Shown: positions 26,578 through 39,822, counted from the first letter of the stretch. The stretch is DNA of 64,000 nt from Amblyornis subalaris (GCA_018881555.1 JACAXG010000065.1:1892863-1956862); one strand, 5' to 3'. Notes: generated from the sequence alone by a model not told the origin. Made by a program: numbers and translations.

Positions 26578-27995
26578 ATGTCCCAATATAGCTTTGTTGA
26601 TTACAAATAGACAGGCCAGATATACTTGTCTCTTTTCCAACAACCTGTTACTCTCAAAAAAAAGTCTTTTTAATGGAACAACAGACACTAAATACACGTA
26701 GAACAAGAAAAGGGCCATGCAGAAAGAAGGAAGGAGTGTAAGATTTTCATTATGAACAAACACAACAGACAAAAAGTCCTAGGAAATCCCATTATTCTCT
26801 TAGAAGTCTACAGCTTATCGCAATCTAGTATAATGGAGCAAAAGGATGAAGTTCCCCAAACTTCATGTAAAAATAAATGTAATAATTTGAAGAGTAGAAA
26901 AAGGAAACTGCCTCGTACAGAATTCATTAGTTCAGGTAAGCAGACCNTTGTGCTTTAACATTTGTGCAGCAAAGCCCATATATAATTTTATCGACGTTCT
27001 CTCATAATAGCCAAATAAAAAATTCTGGATCATGTAACTTTTTTGCCACTTAAAACCTGTGTAACATTGACACTTTTTGCACTAAAATAATTGCTATGCA
27101 GTGTACTCATTTTAAAGCTATATTGATATGTCTGACCTCATAATAAATATTATGGTCCCTGGTCTTTAAACGTTGAACAGTGATGCTTGGGTCAATGGCA
27201 TATTGATAGGAGTCAACTACTTTCATGAATTGTTAATTAATTACTTTTCCTGTTTTGCACATTATGCTGGTTATCAAAAAAAAAAAAATAGAGCTTTGTT
27301 CCATGAGAGAAGAATAACATTTAATTGCTGAGCCAAAATAGAGATAAATCCATATTGTTTCAATTGCATAGATGCCAGTAGAAGCCTTCTTAAATATTAC
27401 TATTATGATATTTTGGTAAGAAACAATACCAAGAATCTTTTTTAGTATGGTGAGACAGCTGCAGAGTTGACACAAAAATAAGCAAGGTGAGTTCAAGCTC
27501 TTTTATTTCAGGACTTTTCAACATGAGCGGATCTGTCTCCAGTAGCCAGTTCTCTGTCCAGATATACAAAACTTGTATTACTGAAAGATAAAATTGTATT
27601 TATATGCATGCAGGCTAAACTGTACTAGCACTTGTCGACACTGAAGATTACTTGATAATCATAACTATGTATCATACAAACAAAAAAAAAAAATAGACTC
27701 TGCTTCCTGTACAAAAAGGACTACATTGTCTATTTCACTGCAACCTCTCTAAAACAGTGTAATTCCCTGAGCAGTGTGGTTATGCTAGTCTAAATTCTAC
27801 ACATTGAAGACTCAGAACTACCAATCTAATTGTACTTCTAAAATGAAAAGGTTACTGAGCAAAACTACTGTAAATATTCTGAACCTCTTAAGGAAACTCC
27901 ACCAAGAATATGTTGAAGTTAACTCTCAGGGAGTCAGGAAGATGCAAAATTAAAGTTAGCCAAGTAACATTAAATATGCAGCAGTATATTTCATA

Positions 27996-29036
27996 CAATC
28001 AGCGAATCACTTAGGTAGAAAAGACTTCTAAGATCATCAAATATAACCATTAATCCAGCACCGCCAAGTCCACCACTAAACCATGTCCCTAAGTGCCATG
28101 TCTACATGTTTTAAATACCTCCGGGGATGGTGATTCAATCTAGACAACCTGTTCCAATGCTTGATAATCCTTTCAGTAAAAGTTTTTTCCAATACCCAAT
28201 CTAAATGTCCATGGCACAACTTGAGGCCATTTCCTCTGGTCCTGACACTTTTTACCTGGTAGAAGAGACCAATGGACCAATGCCCACCTCACCACACTCT
28301 CTTTTCAAGGAGTTGTAGAGAGCAATAAGGCTTCCCCTTGAGCCTTCTTTTCTCCAGGCTAAACATCCCCAACTCTCTCACCTGCTCCTTACATGAACTG
28401 TCCTTCAGGCCCTTCACCAGCTCCATTGCCCTGCTCTGGACATGCTCCAGCACCTCAATATCTTTCTTGCAGTGAGGGGCCCAAAACTGAACACAAGGCT
28501 TCAGGCGTGGCCTCACCAGTGCCAAGTACAGGGGTAAATCACTGCCCTGGTCCTGCTGGCCACACTGTTTCTGATACAAACCATGATGTCATTGGCCTTA
28601 TTGGCCACCTGGGCACACGCTGGCTCATCCAGCTTGCTGGTGACCAGCACCCCCAGGTTCTTCTCCATCACACAGCTTTCCAGCCACTCTGCTCCCAGCC
28701 AGTGGCTCTGCCTGGGCTTCTTGTGACCCAAGGGCAATATCTGGCATTTGGCCTCTGGATCTCATACCATTGGCCTTGGCCCATCAATCAAGCCTGTCCA
28801 GATCTCTCTGCAGAGCCTTCCTACCCTCTAGCCCATCAACACTCCCACCCAACTTGATGTCACTTGCAAACTCGCTGATGGTGCAATTGATCCCCTTGTC
28901 CAGATCATTGATAAAGATATTAAACAGAACTGGCTCCAATACTGAGCCCTGGGGAACACCACTTGTGACTGGCTGCCAGCTGGATTTGACTCCATTCACC
29001 ACCAGTCTCTGGGCTTGGCCATCCAGCCAGTTTCTA
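27996..29036 (-). mobile_element. CR1 LINE, 3' 1.0 kb
   Basis: The largest CR1 copy in the window. On the minus strand it contains the end of the reverse-transcriptase domain, the ORF2 C-terminus and a degraded 3' tail near 27,996 (+ strand: ...AGATCATCAAATATAACC). Coding pieces lie in two minus-strand frames with at least two frame changes, and the tail is more eroded than at 20,996, so it is an older copy. The 5' boundary near 29,036 is approximate. Confidence 0.92.
28289..29002 (-). pseudogene. Broken CR1 ORF2 (reverse-transcriptase C-terminal half)
   Basis: In coding order: 29,002-28,784 carries the reverse-transcriptase motif [18 protein letters not shown] and then EFASDIKL, where active CR1 copies have an FADD-type catalytic pair; the first aspartate position is now Ser. 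Next, 28,737-28,513 in another frame carries EKNLGVLVTSKLD...CAQVANKAN...GCI-like sequence, and 28,579-28,289 back in the first frame carries [31 protein letters not shown] and [20 protein letters not shown] sequence. Two frameshifts and the changed catalytic motif make it non-functional. Confidence 0.88.
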
Positions 29037-30839
29037 TTTACTATATTCTACTATCCTTACATGGTTTCTTACATATTTTCCCAAATTACTACAGGCAAAT
29101 TGCTTTTAATGCCATCATAACCCTCTGTATCATTACTGATATATGGTTAATACTTTTTTCGTCAGAGGTAGAATAATTCATGTTTAATTCAAATTCAGTT
29201 ACTTTTGCACTGACTACTCACAGTTCAGGAGACAAGACAGTTTGAGACAAATCAGCTTCAGATTTAGGTGGCCTAACTGAACGTTTGGAAATTTTTATTA
29301 TCAGTGTTTGTTGTTATATTCACCATACAAAGTTCTGTGTAAAAATTGTGCTATTTTCATATTTCACATATTGAGTATGATTACAATGGTTTTGTATGCA
29401 GTGATAAAAACATAAACATTTTAGCATCATCAATCTATTTAAGAGGACTCAAGTTGCCCATGAAACTTGTATTTTAAATTCCTTCTTTTTGCCATTATGC
29501 TATTTTTAAAGGGATGAAAAAGCTTTGCTTAAATATATGGTTTTAAAAATATAAGAAATACAGCTCATACGATTTGCCCAACAGGTAATCACTTGCCTAA
29601 ACAGCCTTTGAACACCCTATCTCATTCTTCTTCAGACTTGGTTGAGTGCAATCTTCCTGTGTTGAAAAATTACAATTAAAAGAGTCACCAATACTGCTGA
29701 AGCAGGAATTCCTTCCTGTTTATCTGTCAGGACTGCAGTTTCTCAAGGGTTTCTGAAGATCCCCAGTTTAGTTATCATTCTATTTTACTACACTACTAAG
29801 TTAACACCATGGTAATACAGAAAAACAACACAATAGGGTGTCCATAAGCAACATACTTAACAGAATAACATCTTCCAGAGATTTTACATTCATAGGCTCA
29901 GCACATATGATTTTGGCACAGTTTTTAGTCAAAACAGGCCGTGGATACTATACAACTAAATATGTTTATAGGAAGATTTTGGTGTCATGAAATGGGTCAA
30001 GATTAATTTTGGACAATAGACCCTTTTCTCATAAATGGGATCATAACACACATAAAAAGATTAATTTTCTATGGGAAGTATTTTGAAAACAATTTTAAGG
30101 TCTGGGACAGAAACACTCAGCTAACAAGACCCAAACTAATTTTGACTCATTCTTCTAAAACTGCAAGGCAGTGGAATATTTTTGTTTAGACTTTCAGCAA
30201 AACAGCTCACTTCGACAGACATTTCCAGCCAGCTGTAAGTTTAAGAACACTTAAACTAACCCAAATCACGGCACCTAAAAATTCTTGTGAAAATTAACTG
30301 CAGTGGACACTACTATTTTGTGAAAATGTATTACTCAACTAAAATATAAGAAGTATTTTATGGTTGTTGAGTTATCCTTCTGCTCAGTCAGATTACATGT
30401 ATTCAATGATTTTTAGAAAATAATATGGGCAAAAGGAATGTAGAATGAAAATGCGTATTTTATCCATGACTAATATAAGGTTTTTCAGAAAGTAATTTTG
30501 AAGTATCTTACTGTATTCTGTTTGGTTTTTTTTTAAGCTAGGAAACAAGACACATCAGACAGGGAAGAAAGAAAATCTATTCCACTAGCAACACACTATC
30601 CAATCACAGCACATCTGCTTTTCTTCTGTGGTGATAAGGATGCACAGATGTTTTTTAATATCCATAAACCAATATGCTAACTATAAAAACAAAGGAACAC
30701 ATACAACATACTGCCAGTAACTCTATTAATCTAAGATAAAAACAAAGATGAAAATAGAATGAATCAGTTTCTTAAAACAAACTTCTTTCTACTTATAAAT
30801 CAGAGTACTAAAGAGAAATAAATACATATGTATCCTAGT

Positions 30840-31160
30840 GATCTAACACCCATCCCAAGCTAGCCCCATCTTGTGTCACTGCCTAAGTCATGCAAATTAC
30901 ACCAGAACTGCCAGTTGACTAAGATTAATGACACTGCGCCAGCTTCTTTGTTTCTCTCTGCGGCCGTTTAGTGTGAAATACTATCCAAAAACATTATCTA
31001 TCCTCTATTAATCCCACAAATTTGTTCACACCATGCACATTGTTTAGGGCAATTTACAACAGGAACATACTGAGCACAATTGCATTTAATTACTTGGGTT
31101 CTAATTACATTCATTAAAGGCTAATAAAATAAATGAAACAGCTTTAAAAGCTTCTGCAAA
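30840..31160. promoter_or_regulatory. Candidate conserved non-coding element
   Basis: High-complexity sequence with ACTGCGCCAGC, CTGCGGCCGTTTAGTG and then a string of homeodomain-type words: GCATTTAATTACTTGG, TTCTAATTACATTCATTAAAGG, GGCTAATAAAATAAATG. CpGs are rare elsewhere in the desert but clustered here. No open frame of note. The regulatory call is inference. Confidence 0.35.
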
Positions 31161-31562
31161 ACACATGGGTCTTGTCTCCCTCATGAAGCATGCTATAGAG
31201 GTTTGATGTGAAACATAGATTTCAACATATATGTCTGCCTATTATGTATCTCTAATATGCACAAAGACATATAATGCATATTTATTTATTTATTTATAAA
31301 CAATATGCACTTCAATTGTGAATGATCCTGAATACTACTGATATTATGTATATTACTAGTCATGATGATGCCAGGCACCCCAAACTACTTTTTAATGTGG
31401 TGTGTTGAGATGGAGGAATATCACTTTTAACATTTTGACCCAATTCATTTAACTCTTTCCATCTCTACCACAGTTATTTCCCTGTTTTCTCTCATCTTAT
31501 ATCTGCATTATAAAAGATACAAACTGACAGAAAGAGAGTAAGACAGCAAGAAAAAGAAGAAC

Positions 31563-31604
31563 AGAGCAGGGAAAACTACATTAAGAGCAGGGAAAACTAC
31601 ATTA
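31563..31604. repeat. Perfect 21-bp tandem duplication
   Basis: A 21-base unit beginning AGAGCAGGGAAAACTACA occurs twice with no mismatches (31,563-31,583 and 31,584-31,604). Absence of divergence implies a recent slippage event or an assembly artefact. Confidence 0.9.
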
Positions 31605-32734
31605 CTTTTTTGGCATATATTCTTAAAAATATTTTGTTAAGGCTCATTTCTGACATTCATCTGAGGATCTGAATTCTTTCTCAGTAGCTATTTACATTAA
31701 AAAACACATTCTGCACACTAGGCAGTCTAAATAAATCCCCCATGGTGGTTAAAAATGCGGCTTGTTAATAACACAATTTCCTAATTCTTATGGTTTTTGC
31801 TATTTCCATTGTGCTTAGAATGCAGTTTATGGTAAAAGACAGAGCCTGGAACATGCAGTTGGCAACTGTGCCAGAGAGAATTTAGCACTGGATATTTAGA
31901 AAAAGTCCTTATGGTGAGCTCCACAGTTATGACTGTTCATTGTTCTTGGATTTAGAAGAAGATGATCCTAGTAATCAGTGAAAGAAACAAAGTTCTGGTT
32001 TATCATCATACAAACCTTATAATATGCATGGATGTGGTCTTAACTGAAGAGCCAACTTGGCATGCTTGGAAATTTAAAACTCTTAAGTATTCTGCACCAT
32101 AAATACCATGGTAATCAAACATATCTGCCAATAATTAAGAAGTATACAAACTTATACGCAGTTGTGTTTTATGAAGAAATTCAAACAAAATTTTTTTAAA
32201 AAAATCAGCCTTGAGAACTAACCTCTAGTTAAGTATTGTAGAATTTTAATAAATGTTTTTAAGTGCCATGAAACACTCAAAGATTCAGTATAGATTCTGT
32301 GAACTAAGTCAGGTCCATCCATACCCAATGTATCTTCCTCTCATAATTTAATAAACATTCTCTGGCTAGAAATTTGTTAATTTAAAAATGTTTTAACACT
32401 TTCTGGAATTTTAGTCCATTGCTGACAAAATAATTATATTTTACCTTAAAATAAAATATAAACCAATTTTTCTATTTGGAATATGTTTCACAAGAAGCGG
32501 GCTGTGCTGGCACAGCACTTCAGGCAGTTTAACTGAGAGTAGTAAAATAACGACTAAATGTACCATTTTAGAAAGTCCACCTTAAAATTATACAACTTTG
32601 CCACATACGCATCTCGAATTGTTTCTTATTATGAGCACAGGATCAATTTCTTTTGCAAACTATTAAAAGAGCAGACATTTAAAGAAATCATATGAATCCC
32701 TCATTCAGATATATAAACCCCTCATTCGTGAATC

Positions 32735-32960
32735 AACATTTGCTTTGGAGAAGGGAGGAGGGGCACCCATCCTGCACAACAAAGCAGCAGCTCAATACAG
32801 CTGCCATCTGGCTTCCTCCTGCAGTTCACTTCCCATAGCAAACAAGATCCACAGTTTAAGGAGTGTTGGGGAAGGGAGAGGGGCTGCAGTTTTAACCTTA
32901 CAGCTTTATGATGGGGCATTTTTCCACTCTATAAAAACCCCTTAATATAGGAGAATGGAA
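32735..32960 (+). promoter_or_regulatory. Promoter-like GC-richer patch with TATA box (candidate)
   Basis: A 200-bp GC-richer island in AT-rich DNA with purine-rich GGGAGGAGGGGC and GGGGAAGGGAGAGGGGC words, ending in a canonical TATA word (TATAAAAA, 32,930-32,937). The layout resembles a TATA promoter on the + strand, but no exon or poly(A) signal that would complete a transcription unit was recognised downstream. It could also be a conserved enhancer or an old LTR fragment. Confidence 0.25.
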
Positions 32961-34699
32961 GGCTCAGGAAATTGTTAGTAGGATAGAAAGCCTTTCACTT
33001 CTGTGTTTCTGGTTCAGATCCACATCAACTCGGTGGTAACCAAATATAACTACTACCTAAAGGACTTCACAGTAAAATGAGTTAGCTGATCTCAGTACAA
33101 TACGTAGTGAGCATGCATCCATATCACTAAAAGCAACACCAAATACAATCAACTCTTTCCTCCTCACTGTGAAGAAATTGCTTCTCACCAGTAGCAGCTG
33201 AGAACATTAAAGCATAAACCAAACCATTTTAACTACAGGAGAAGAAAGAGTGCTAAAAGCTTGACACAGTGAGGGATCTTCTGTGTGGTATGTTGTTTCT
33301 GCTAAAGTTCACAAAAGCTCAGATTTGTCAATTTTCAGGTAATGCGCTAATGTCTATTGTCTTTACCTTGACTTGTGTACAAGTGAGGGAAATCTAAGAA
33401 TATAACAGTTTAGCTTTGCATTTAAAGCAGGGCAGCTAAAGACAAACTGATGGCCATGAAATCTCTATTTTTCTTATTGTTATGTAATAATGTGCATTTA
33501 CCATTTTGCTATATTTACAAAATAGCAATAGACCCAAAGATTCAGGCTGTGTGCTCTGATGGTTCTGTTAAAGAAAGATAAATGTATGCTGAAGCAGTGA
33601 TAAAGGTGCTGGTTTTAGCAGTAATATAAAACCTAGCAGTTTACTTGTTGCAAACAGTAAGGATCCAAGTCCTTTCCCAATAAATTGTCATTAATATCAA
33701 TGAAATCCTTAAACGGTTTCACTGACCTCACTGGAGTTTTTCTATTCCTTCAGTGGGATCTGATTTTATACACTTTATTGTTGAGGTATTCAGCCTGATA
33801 TACAGACAGTTCACAGCATAAACAAAAGTAAGACAATTTCTTCCCATATCTAAAAGGCAGCATCCAGTTTATAGTCAAAGTAAAATAAACTTAAAAATTA
33901 AACGTTCATGTTGCAGGCAAGGTCAAATGCTGCTCTAATACCATACAGCTAAATGGATAATATCCATTAAGACTGATCAGTGAAAAACACCAACAAAATG
34001 AATAAATAGAACCCCAAAGCTAATGACCTCAATCCCTAGCAGCCCCTTGACCCTTATTACTACAGCTGCTGGTGTAGGAAAGGATTAAAAGGGGCTAGAA
34101 ATCATTGGGTTAACACACAAGGGCTCAGAAATTTGACCCTGGTTACTTAGAACACATATCCCCTACTAAAAATGAGTATATGAGGAGAATTAGAAACAGG
34201 GCTAGCAAAGGTCAGCTTGAGTGCAGATAAACTAAGAAAAAGGGGGCTTGTAAGCCAAAAAGGTTTTATTTCTCCCACAGCACTTTGTTGTAATCGAGAT
34301 GGTCCGAGCACGGAAGCAGGATTAGGATAGCTGGCATTGTTGAATATCGTAGATAAACTTTTAGGATCCACAAACTTTCCTCACGTCTTAATTAGAAGCA
34401 GCAGCTTTCAAAGCTAAATAAAAGAACAACTACTCACCATCAGATATGTAGCACCAAGTCCATACATAAGACGTATGAATAACTTTCTCATCACCATGAC
34501 TAGAAAACTGGACTTCCTCATTAACTGAAATCATGCATTCAATAATCATAACTCTTTTTTCAAACTGCCTCTGAAATATTCCTATACTAAGATCCTTTCT
34601 AGGTACTAAGGTCAAGATCAAAGATGGTAATCTACAAGCTAATACACACAAAAAACCACAGACTTAGCAAACTTATCTCCCTAAACCAGCAATCATCTG

Positions 34700-34701
<2 letters not shown>

Positions 34702-34736
<35 letters not shown>
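34702..34736. repeat. (CA)17 microsatellite
   Basis: An uninterrupted 35-base AC/CA dinucleotide run, likely polymorphic. Confidence 0.95.
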
Positions 34737-34738
<2 letters not shown>

Positions 34739-36789
34739 TTGGGCAACCTCAGATGCCATCCCATTCACCCTAAAGAAAAACCTTCTGATACCGTCCACAG
34801 AACCATTAACTATCCAAAGAAGGCCTTTATTCAAATAGTACACCTGTATAAAAACATCATGTCTATTTGAGATACCTAAGCATCACAGAGGGAATTACAG
34901 CTGTCAAATAAAATTGTACTTGGCACTTCAAGAGAAAATCATAAACCAATTATAAGAAATTTTGGAAGATGTCACTTTGGACATACTTTCCAAGAACCAC
35001 CTTGGTGTTCTAACAGTCTCTAGCCTCAGAAAACTCACCATCAGAAACATCCCAGGTACAGTCCAAAGACACTGAATGAAGACCATATTTGAGCATGAAA
35101 TGTAAAATCTCTATTGTTACTGCAAAAATCTCTCAACAGAACCACCACTATCTTTCAATTCTACAACTGCACTTTGAAGAATATAAACAGTTTATCCCAG
35201 TAACTTGCCATTGCAAGAGCTACTGTCTGCGTAAAACTAAGCAAAATCTACCTCAGAGTGAACAGTCTATAGAGGAATAAGTACCCATATGTGAACACCT
35301 CTCACTGCTCACCGTGTTTCCGATCTCTCATTCCTTCCTCTCTGATTGCTCACACACTATGCCCCTATGCGCAGGAGAAAACTAAAAACACCTTTGAAAT
35401 TTCAAAGCAAAACTGGATGCCAAATAACATGGATGCAGGAAAGTGGTTTTATAGCACATTTTAATCTCTCCTCCTTCTCTCTCAGACTAACCAGTGTCTC
35501 ACATGCCACAAACATATTTTTCCCCTACATGTAAGTACCTTTGTCTTTCTCTCCTGTTCTCCCCCAGCCCCACATTATCCTGTCTCTTCCACAACTACCA
35601 ACTGCTTTTCTTTTAAAGATGTCTGCTATCTCTGAGCAACTGTTCTCAACTTATATTTTGCTTCTGTTTCTATTTCACACATTGAAGAGAGGCTTCTGTG
35701 CCTGCCAGCCTAACTTTTTCAAACATTTCAACTGGTCTAATAAAAGATAATACAGACAGACCTCTTCCTGTATTTCTTTAAAGTAAGTCTGTTGAAAACC
35801 AAAGTAAAAATGCGAGACAATTAAAAGGTAAATCATGGCATAATAAAACTTCAGGTTCATTCTACTTTCAGAATTCTGAAACTTGAAGAGCAATTTTCAA
35901 TATTTTAAAGAATTTTTTCAGCATAACCAGGAAGCTTTTAAATGGTTTGCCTACAGCTCTGAATAATTAACAATGTTTAATTGTTTTCTCAAAAACAAAA
36001 GAAGTTTGTTTTTGTCATAGATACATTCGCTGAACATGAATGAATAAATAATGACTACCTAAAGATGAAGTCAGGATTCATGCACAACAGAGAACTCTGT
36101 TTTGGGATAAGCATGAGAAGAAGACACAGTATTAGGTCAACTGTACTGTCTACTTTTTTCATCATTAATTTCTTGCATGAAACAAACCATATTCTATGAA
36201 AGAAGTAATTTTTGATCCATCAGTCAACCTAAGCAATGACAATAAGATGCAAAAGAGACCAGTTAGTTCATCAAACAACAGGGATTAGATTTCACTGAGG
36301 GTCAGTGAAGAGTCATGCAATAGAAAAAGGAAGTTGAAAACACTGTGCTTTACCTGGGAAAACATTTGAATTGTACATAATTGTTTGTGGTATTTATGAA
36401 AGACTGTTGAGTGGTGTTTACCTACTGAAAGAGACAAAAAGACTGAAACAAAAAAACATACAACAATCAAGAAACTAAGGTGTGTCTTGCTAACACAGAG
36501 TTGAAAGAGTCTAGTCTCACAGTAACTTAGGTAACCACACCACAAAATCCTTACATAAATTTATTAAACTTTGTAGGGGAAACTAGGTTCTTTGTTGCAT
36601 CTATTCATAAGGCAGCTGCAATATCTCATTCATTTTACAAGCAGAAACATAATTTTTCAATTCATGTTAAATAATAGCCCAGTTTATGACAAATTGCTCT
36701 TTTGATAACTGCCATTTACTTTAAAAAAGGTCTTTTTCCTGCCTTGTGGTTTATCATCCATTCATGTTTTCATGGGTAACTATTGTACC

Positions 36790-37400
36790 ACCTCCCAGTC
36801 TCTGTTTTACTAGACTAAGCAAGCTAAGCTCTTCAATCTCCTTCAGGTTTTACCTTATTCCATTTAGCTGCACTCATCTCAGTTGAACTTCTCTTTATTA
36901 AAAGCAGATTACCAGAAATGCACCATAGTATTCCAGGTGATAGTCAGACATATAAAACTCTTGTACAATGGAATTAACACTTACCTGACTTTACTACAAA
37001 TACATCAGATCCACAAGAACCTCCAGCTCTTTGCATGTTTACAGTCAAAAAAGTGTAATTTATAGCAGAAATTGTTATTTTCACCTCATATTACAGACTT
37101 TCATCCCATTTTGTACTACTACATGCTTCAAGATTACCCAGCAGTATGGTATTTTTGCATGAAATCTTCTCTCTTGTCTGCTCTAATACCTACAACTTTC
37201 TTTTTAGCTCATATTTTGCTTTGCCAGTGTCATTAATGGAAATATTAAATAAGCTAGTTCCCTGAAACATTCCTTGAAGAACACTATTTCAGCATCCGAT
37301 ATTTTTGTTTTCAATAACATCTGTGGTCTCACTAGACATTTTTTAATCCTAATTCATAAATGCCTTCATTACTCTACAAATTAAGACCAACATTGTAGCC
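36790..37400 (-). mobile_element. Ancient CR1/L3-like LINE remnant
   Basis: On the + strand the order of degraded words mirrors an antisense CR1-superfamily LINE. CAAGCTAAGCTCTTCAATCTCC (near 36,820) resembles the antisense of the ORF2 C-terminus. CACCATAGTATTCCAGGTGATAGTC (near 36,920) corresponds to the region antisense to the QFWAP motif. CATTAATGGAAATATTAAATAAGCTAGTTCC...TTCCTTGAAGAACACTATTTC (near 37,230-37,290) corresponds to the antisense of the VPQGS/FNIFIND reverse-transcriptase region. Divergence is far beyond the other CR1 copies, so it predates them. Boundaries are approximate. Confidence 0.6.
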
Positions 37401-39029
37401 TATAAATTTAGTGAAAGCACAATGAAAAAGGTTACCCATCACAAATATGTAACTGGATACTGACATTAACAGTAACATTTGTTCTCCATTCTGTATCTGG
37501 GAAGTTAATTTCCCATGGTTACAAAAGTCCTAGTAGGGTTTCTCTCTCTAATAATATTTCAGGAATCTGAATGTATCTAATATATCTAAATATATACTAG
37601 ACCCCTGGGTGTTCTTCCAGTAGGATCTGTTTAACAGCTCTTCCATAAGTGAAGCAGCATTTCCAACTCTAAAAGATGAAGGTAAGCATATTCTGTTCTT
37701 TAAAGCATAGCATAGTGATAATACAATGCTTTTCAAATACATAAAAACAGGTACATCTTCACAGCTTTAGAAGATAAAAAGTATGTATGACTCTGAACTA
37801 GAATAACTTTGAAGCAAAACAAATGCATACTGTGGTAAATATTGCCTCAGTATTAGTATGTAGTAATGCCTGATCCATTGTAAAAGATAAAAAACCACAC
37901 AAAATACACTTTTGAATTGCCTGCAACTAAGGTAAAGAACAACACACTTTCACTTTTCCTGCAAAGAAAACAAGAGCAGAATCTTCAAGAGCAAATCAAT
38001 CAATTTATCTAATTCCAGTAAGAATCTAACTTGGTAAAAGGCCTAAAAGATTTATAGTTACAAAGACATTTTTAAAGTAATAAATAATAACAAAATAAGG
38101 AATATTATACTGCTGTATCAGTAACACAATGTACACTGAAAGCTAGATAACTTGAAAGCTTAAATATTGAGTTTAAAAGCCCTACCAGGGAGCTTTTGGA
38201 TCATTTGCTTTCTGGACCAAATCCCATAGACATTCTTGGACCAAGGCCCATGGGCTGTTAGAATAAAGTCAAAACCTCCACACTTAATCATACAGAATAA
38301 TGGCATGGGTCTCATTTTTTCGGTTCATATTAATTCCACAATGAAGTCACAAAAATGAAGAGCTAACTAGCTGATGGATGACTCAGTACTGAAATATACT
38401 AAAATTAATAACTACCCATTTTAGCATTGATTAAACCAAAAGGCTTTAGAGAAAGAAAGAAGTACACAGATATTTCTTCCATGGCTTATTTTTGTTTCTA
38501 GTGATGCATGGCCAAAATTGTGACAACAGTAAAAAATTCTCCCCATTTCTCCTCCACTAGAGACAGAAAAGTTCCTTGCCATTCCCAAGTTGTCTTACTA
38601 TTTAATAGTTTTGTAGCTTTGTATCAATTTCAAGAAAGTTGAAAGTTTAACCCTTTTAATCTTATGTGACACTAAAATGTAGTTAATAAGAATTTGGTTT
38701 TGAGTCAACACTGTAACACAATATCTAAAAGAAAACTGCATCTACACCCCAAAATTGTCCTGGAATAGCCCTCCACACTACTGATTTATAGATCTTTTCT
38801 TAAATGAAGCATAATATGCTGCTTGTCCTTAATGGACTAGAAAATACATTAATAGTATATACATTTCACTGTGCTGAACTTGTAAAATATAGCGTTACTG
38901 TACTCAGTAATTGTGAATACTGTTTTATAAGCAGCATGCAAATACATTACTTTGAAACTGGTTTACAGATACTGGTATCTGTTAAAATATGAGTTGGCTG
39001 CAAAACCATTAATCCAAACTGGACTGTAG

Positions 39030-39290
39030 CATACCTGTGGTGTCCTACAAGCACCAATCGATAAGACTTCCCAATTATAAACTTCATTCTTATGAATGCA
39101 GCAAATGAAGACGTGGAAGTGGAAGTAGATGAGATCTCATTTTGGATAAGACTCTAGTCCTTGTTAAAATGTTATTACTGCAGAGCTGGTTATACATCAT
39201 CATTGATATAACAATAACAGATGTCTTACTTGTGCATTCCATTTCTGCCTGCCTTTCAGCTATGATTTTACAACTCGTAAAGGATTAGAA
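39030..39290. promoter_or_regulatory. Candidate conserved non-coding element (weak)
   Basis: Balanced composition with CACCAATCGATAAGACTTCCC, GAAGACGTGGAAGTGG, CAGATGTCTTAC and ACAACTCGTAAAGG. No repeat, no open frame. Regulatory role is inferred only. Confidence 0.22.
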
Positions 39291-39787
39291 AAAATTGCCA
39301 AAGGATTTCCAAGAGACTTCTGCAGTATTGTTTAGAAGACAAGTGTCATATTGTTTTTACAAACTCGTCAACTAACATAATTCTCATTCAAAGGACTATA
39401 TTATGTTTTACTTTTCCAGTCTGTGAAATCATTGATTAGGGGCTAAGTTTATCAGTAAAGATTACTACATATGGTAATGGTGACAGCTAAGAGCTAGTGC
39501 CAACCATGAGGACACCGCCTAAGAACACTTACACTTGCAAAGAAGTGCACATAAGGAGCAGCATTATATTCTCCCGAGGTTTTTACGAATTATGTTTTGA
39601 TTAGTAATTCTAGAACTAGTTTAAAATAGTAGGGATTGATTTGAAGCAGTTTCCTTTTCATTGTTGTTTCTCTCACTTAAATAAACAGGAAGATTATAAT
39701 TACTACTTAAAACTTCCTTAACCAAGGAAGTTTTACTGATGTTTCACTGTCAGGAACAATGACTAGAATGGGAGTAAACAACTGACA

Positions 39788-39822
39788 AAAAATATGCAAA
39801 AATTTTGGATTTGCATATTTTT
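39788..39822. repeat. Perfect 13-bp inverted repeat containing octamer-like sites
   Basis: AAAAATATGCAAA (39,788-39,800) and its exact reverse complement TTTGCATATTTTT (39,810-39,822) flank a 9-base loop. The right arm plus one loop base gives ATTTGCAT, the POU/octamer consensus, at 39,809-39,816; the left arm holds the mirrored half ATGCAAA. Could be a hairpin or paired POU sites. Confidence 0.75.

Larger units (their letters stand above)
21598..27995. other. Gene-desert non-coding stretch
   Basis: This 6.4-kb stretch has no recognisable exon or large transposon. It includes a 10-bp-arm hairpin, two weak conserved-element candidates, a very AT-rich patch around 25,440-25,570 and a short tandem duplication, each listed where it can be supported. 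Confidence 0.55.
29037..36789. other. Gene-desert non-coding stretch
   Basis: This 7.8-kb stretch has no supported gene. It includes one of the better conserved-element candidates (30,840-31,160), a perfect 21-bp tandem duplication, a promoter-like GC-richer patch (32,735-32,960) and the only (CA)n microsatellite in the window. Confidence 0.55.
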
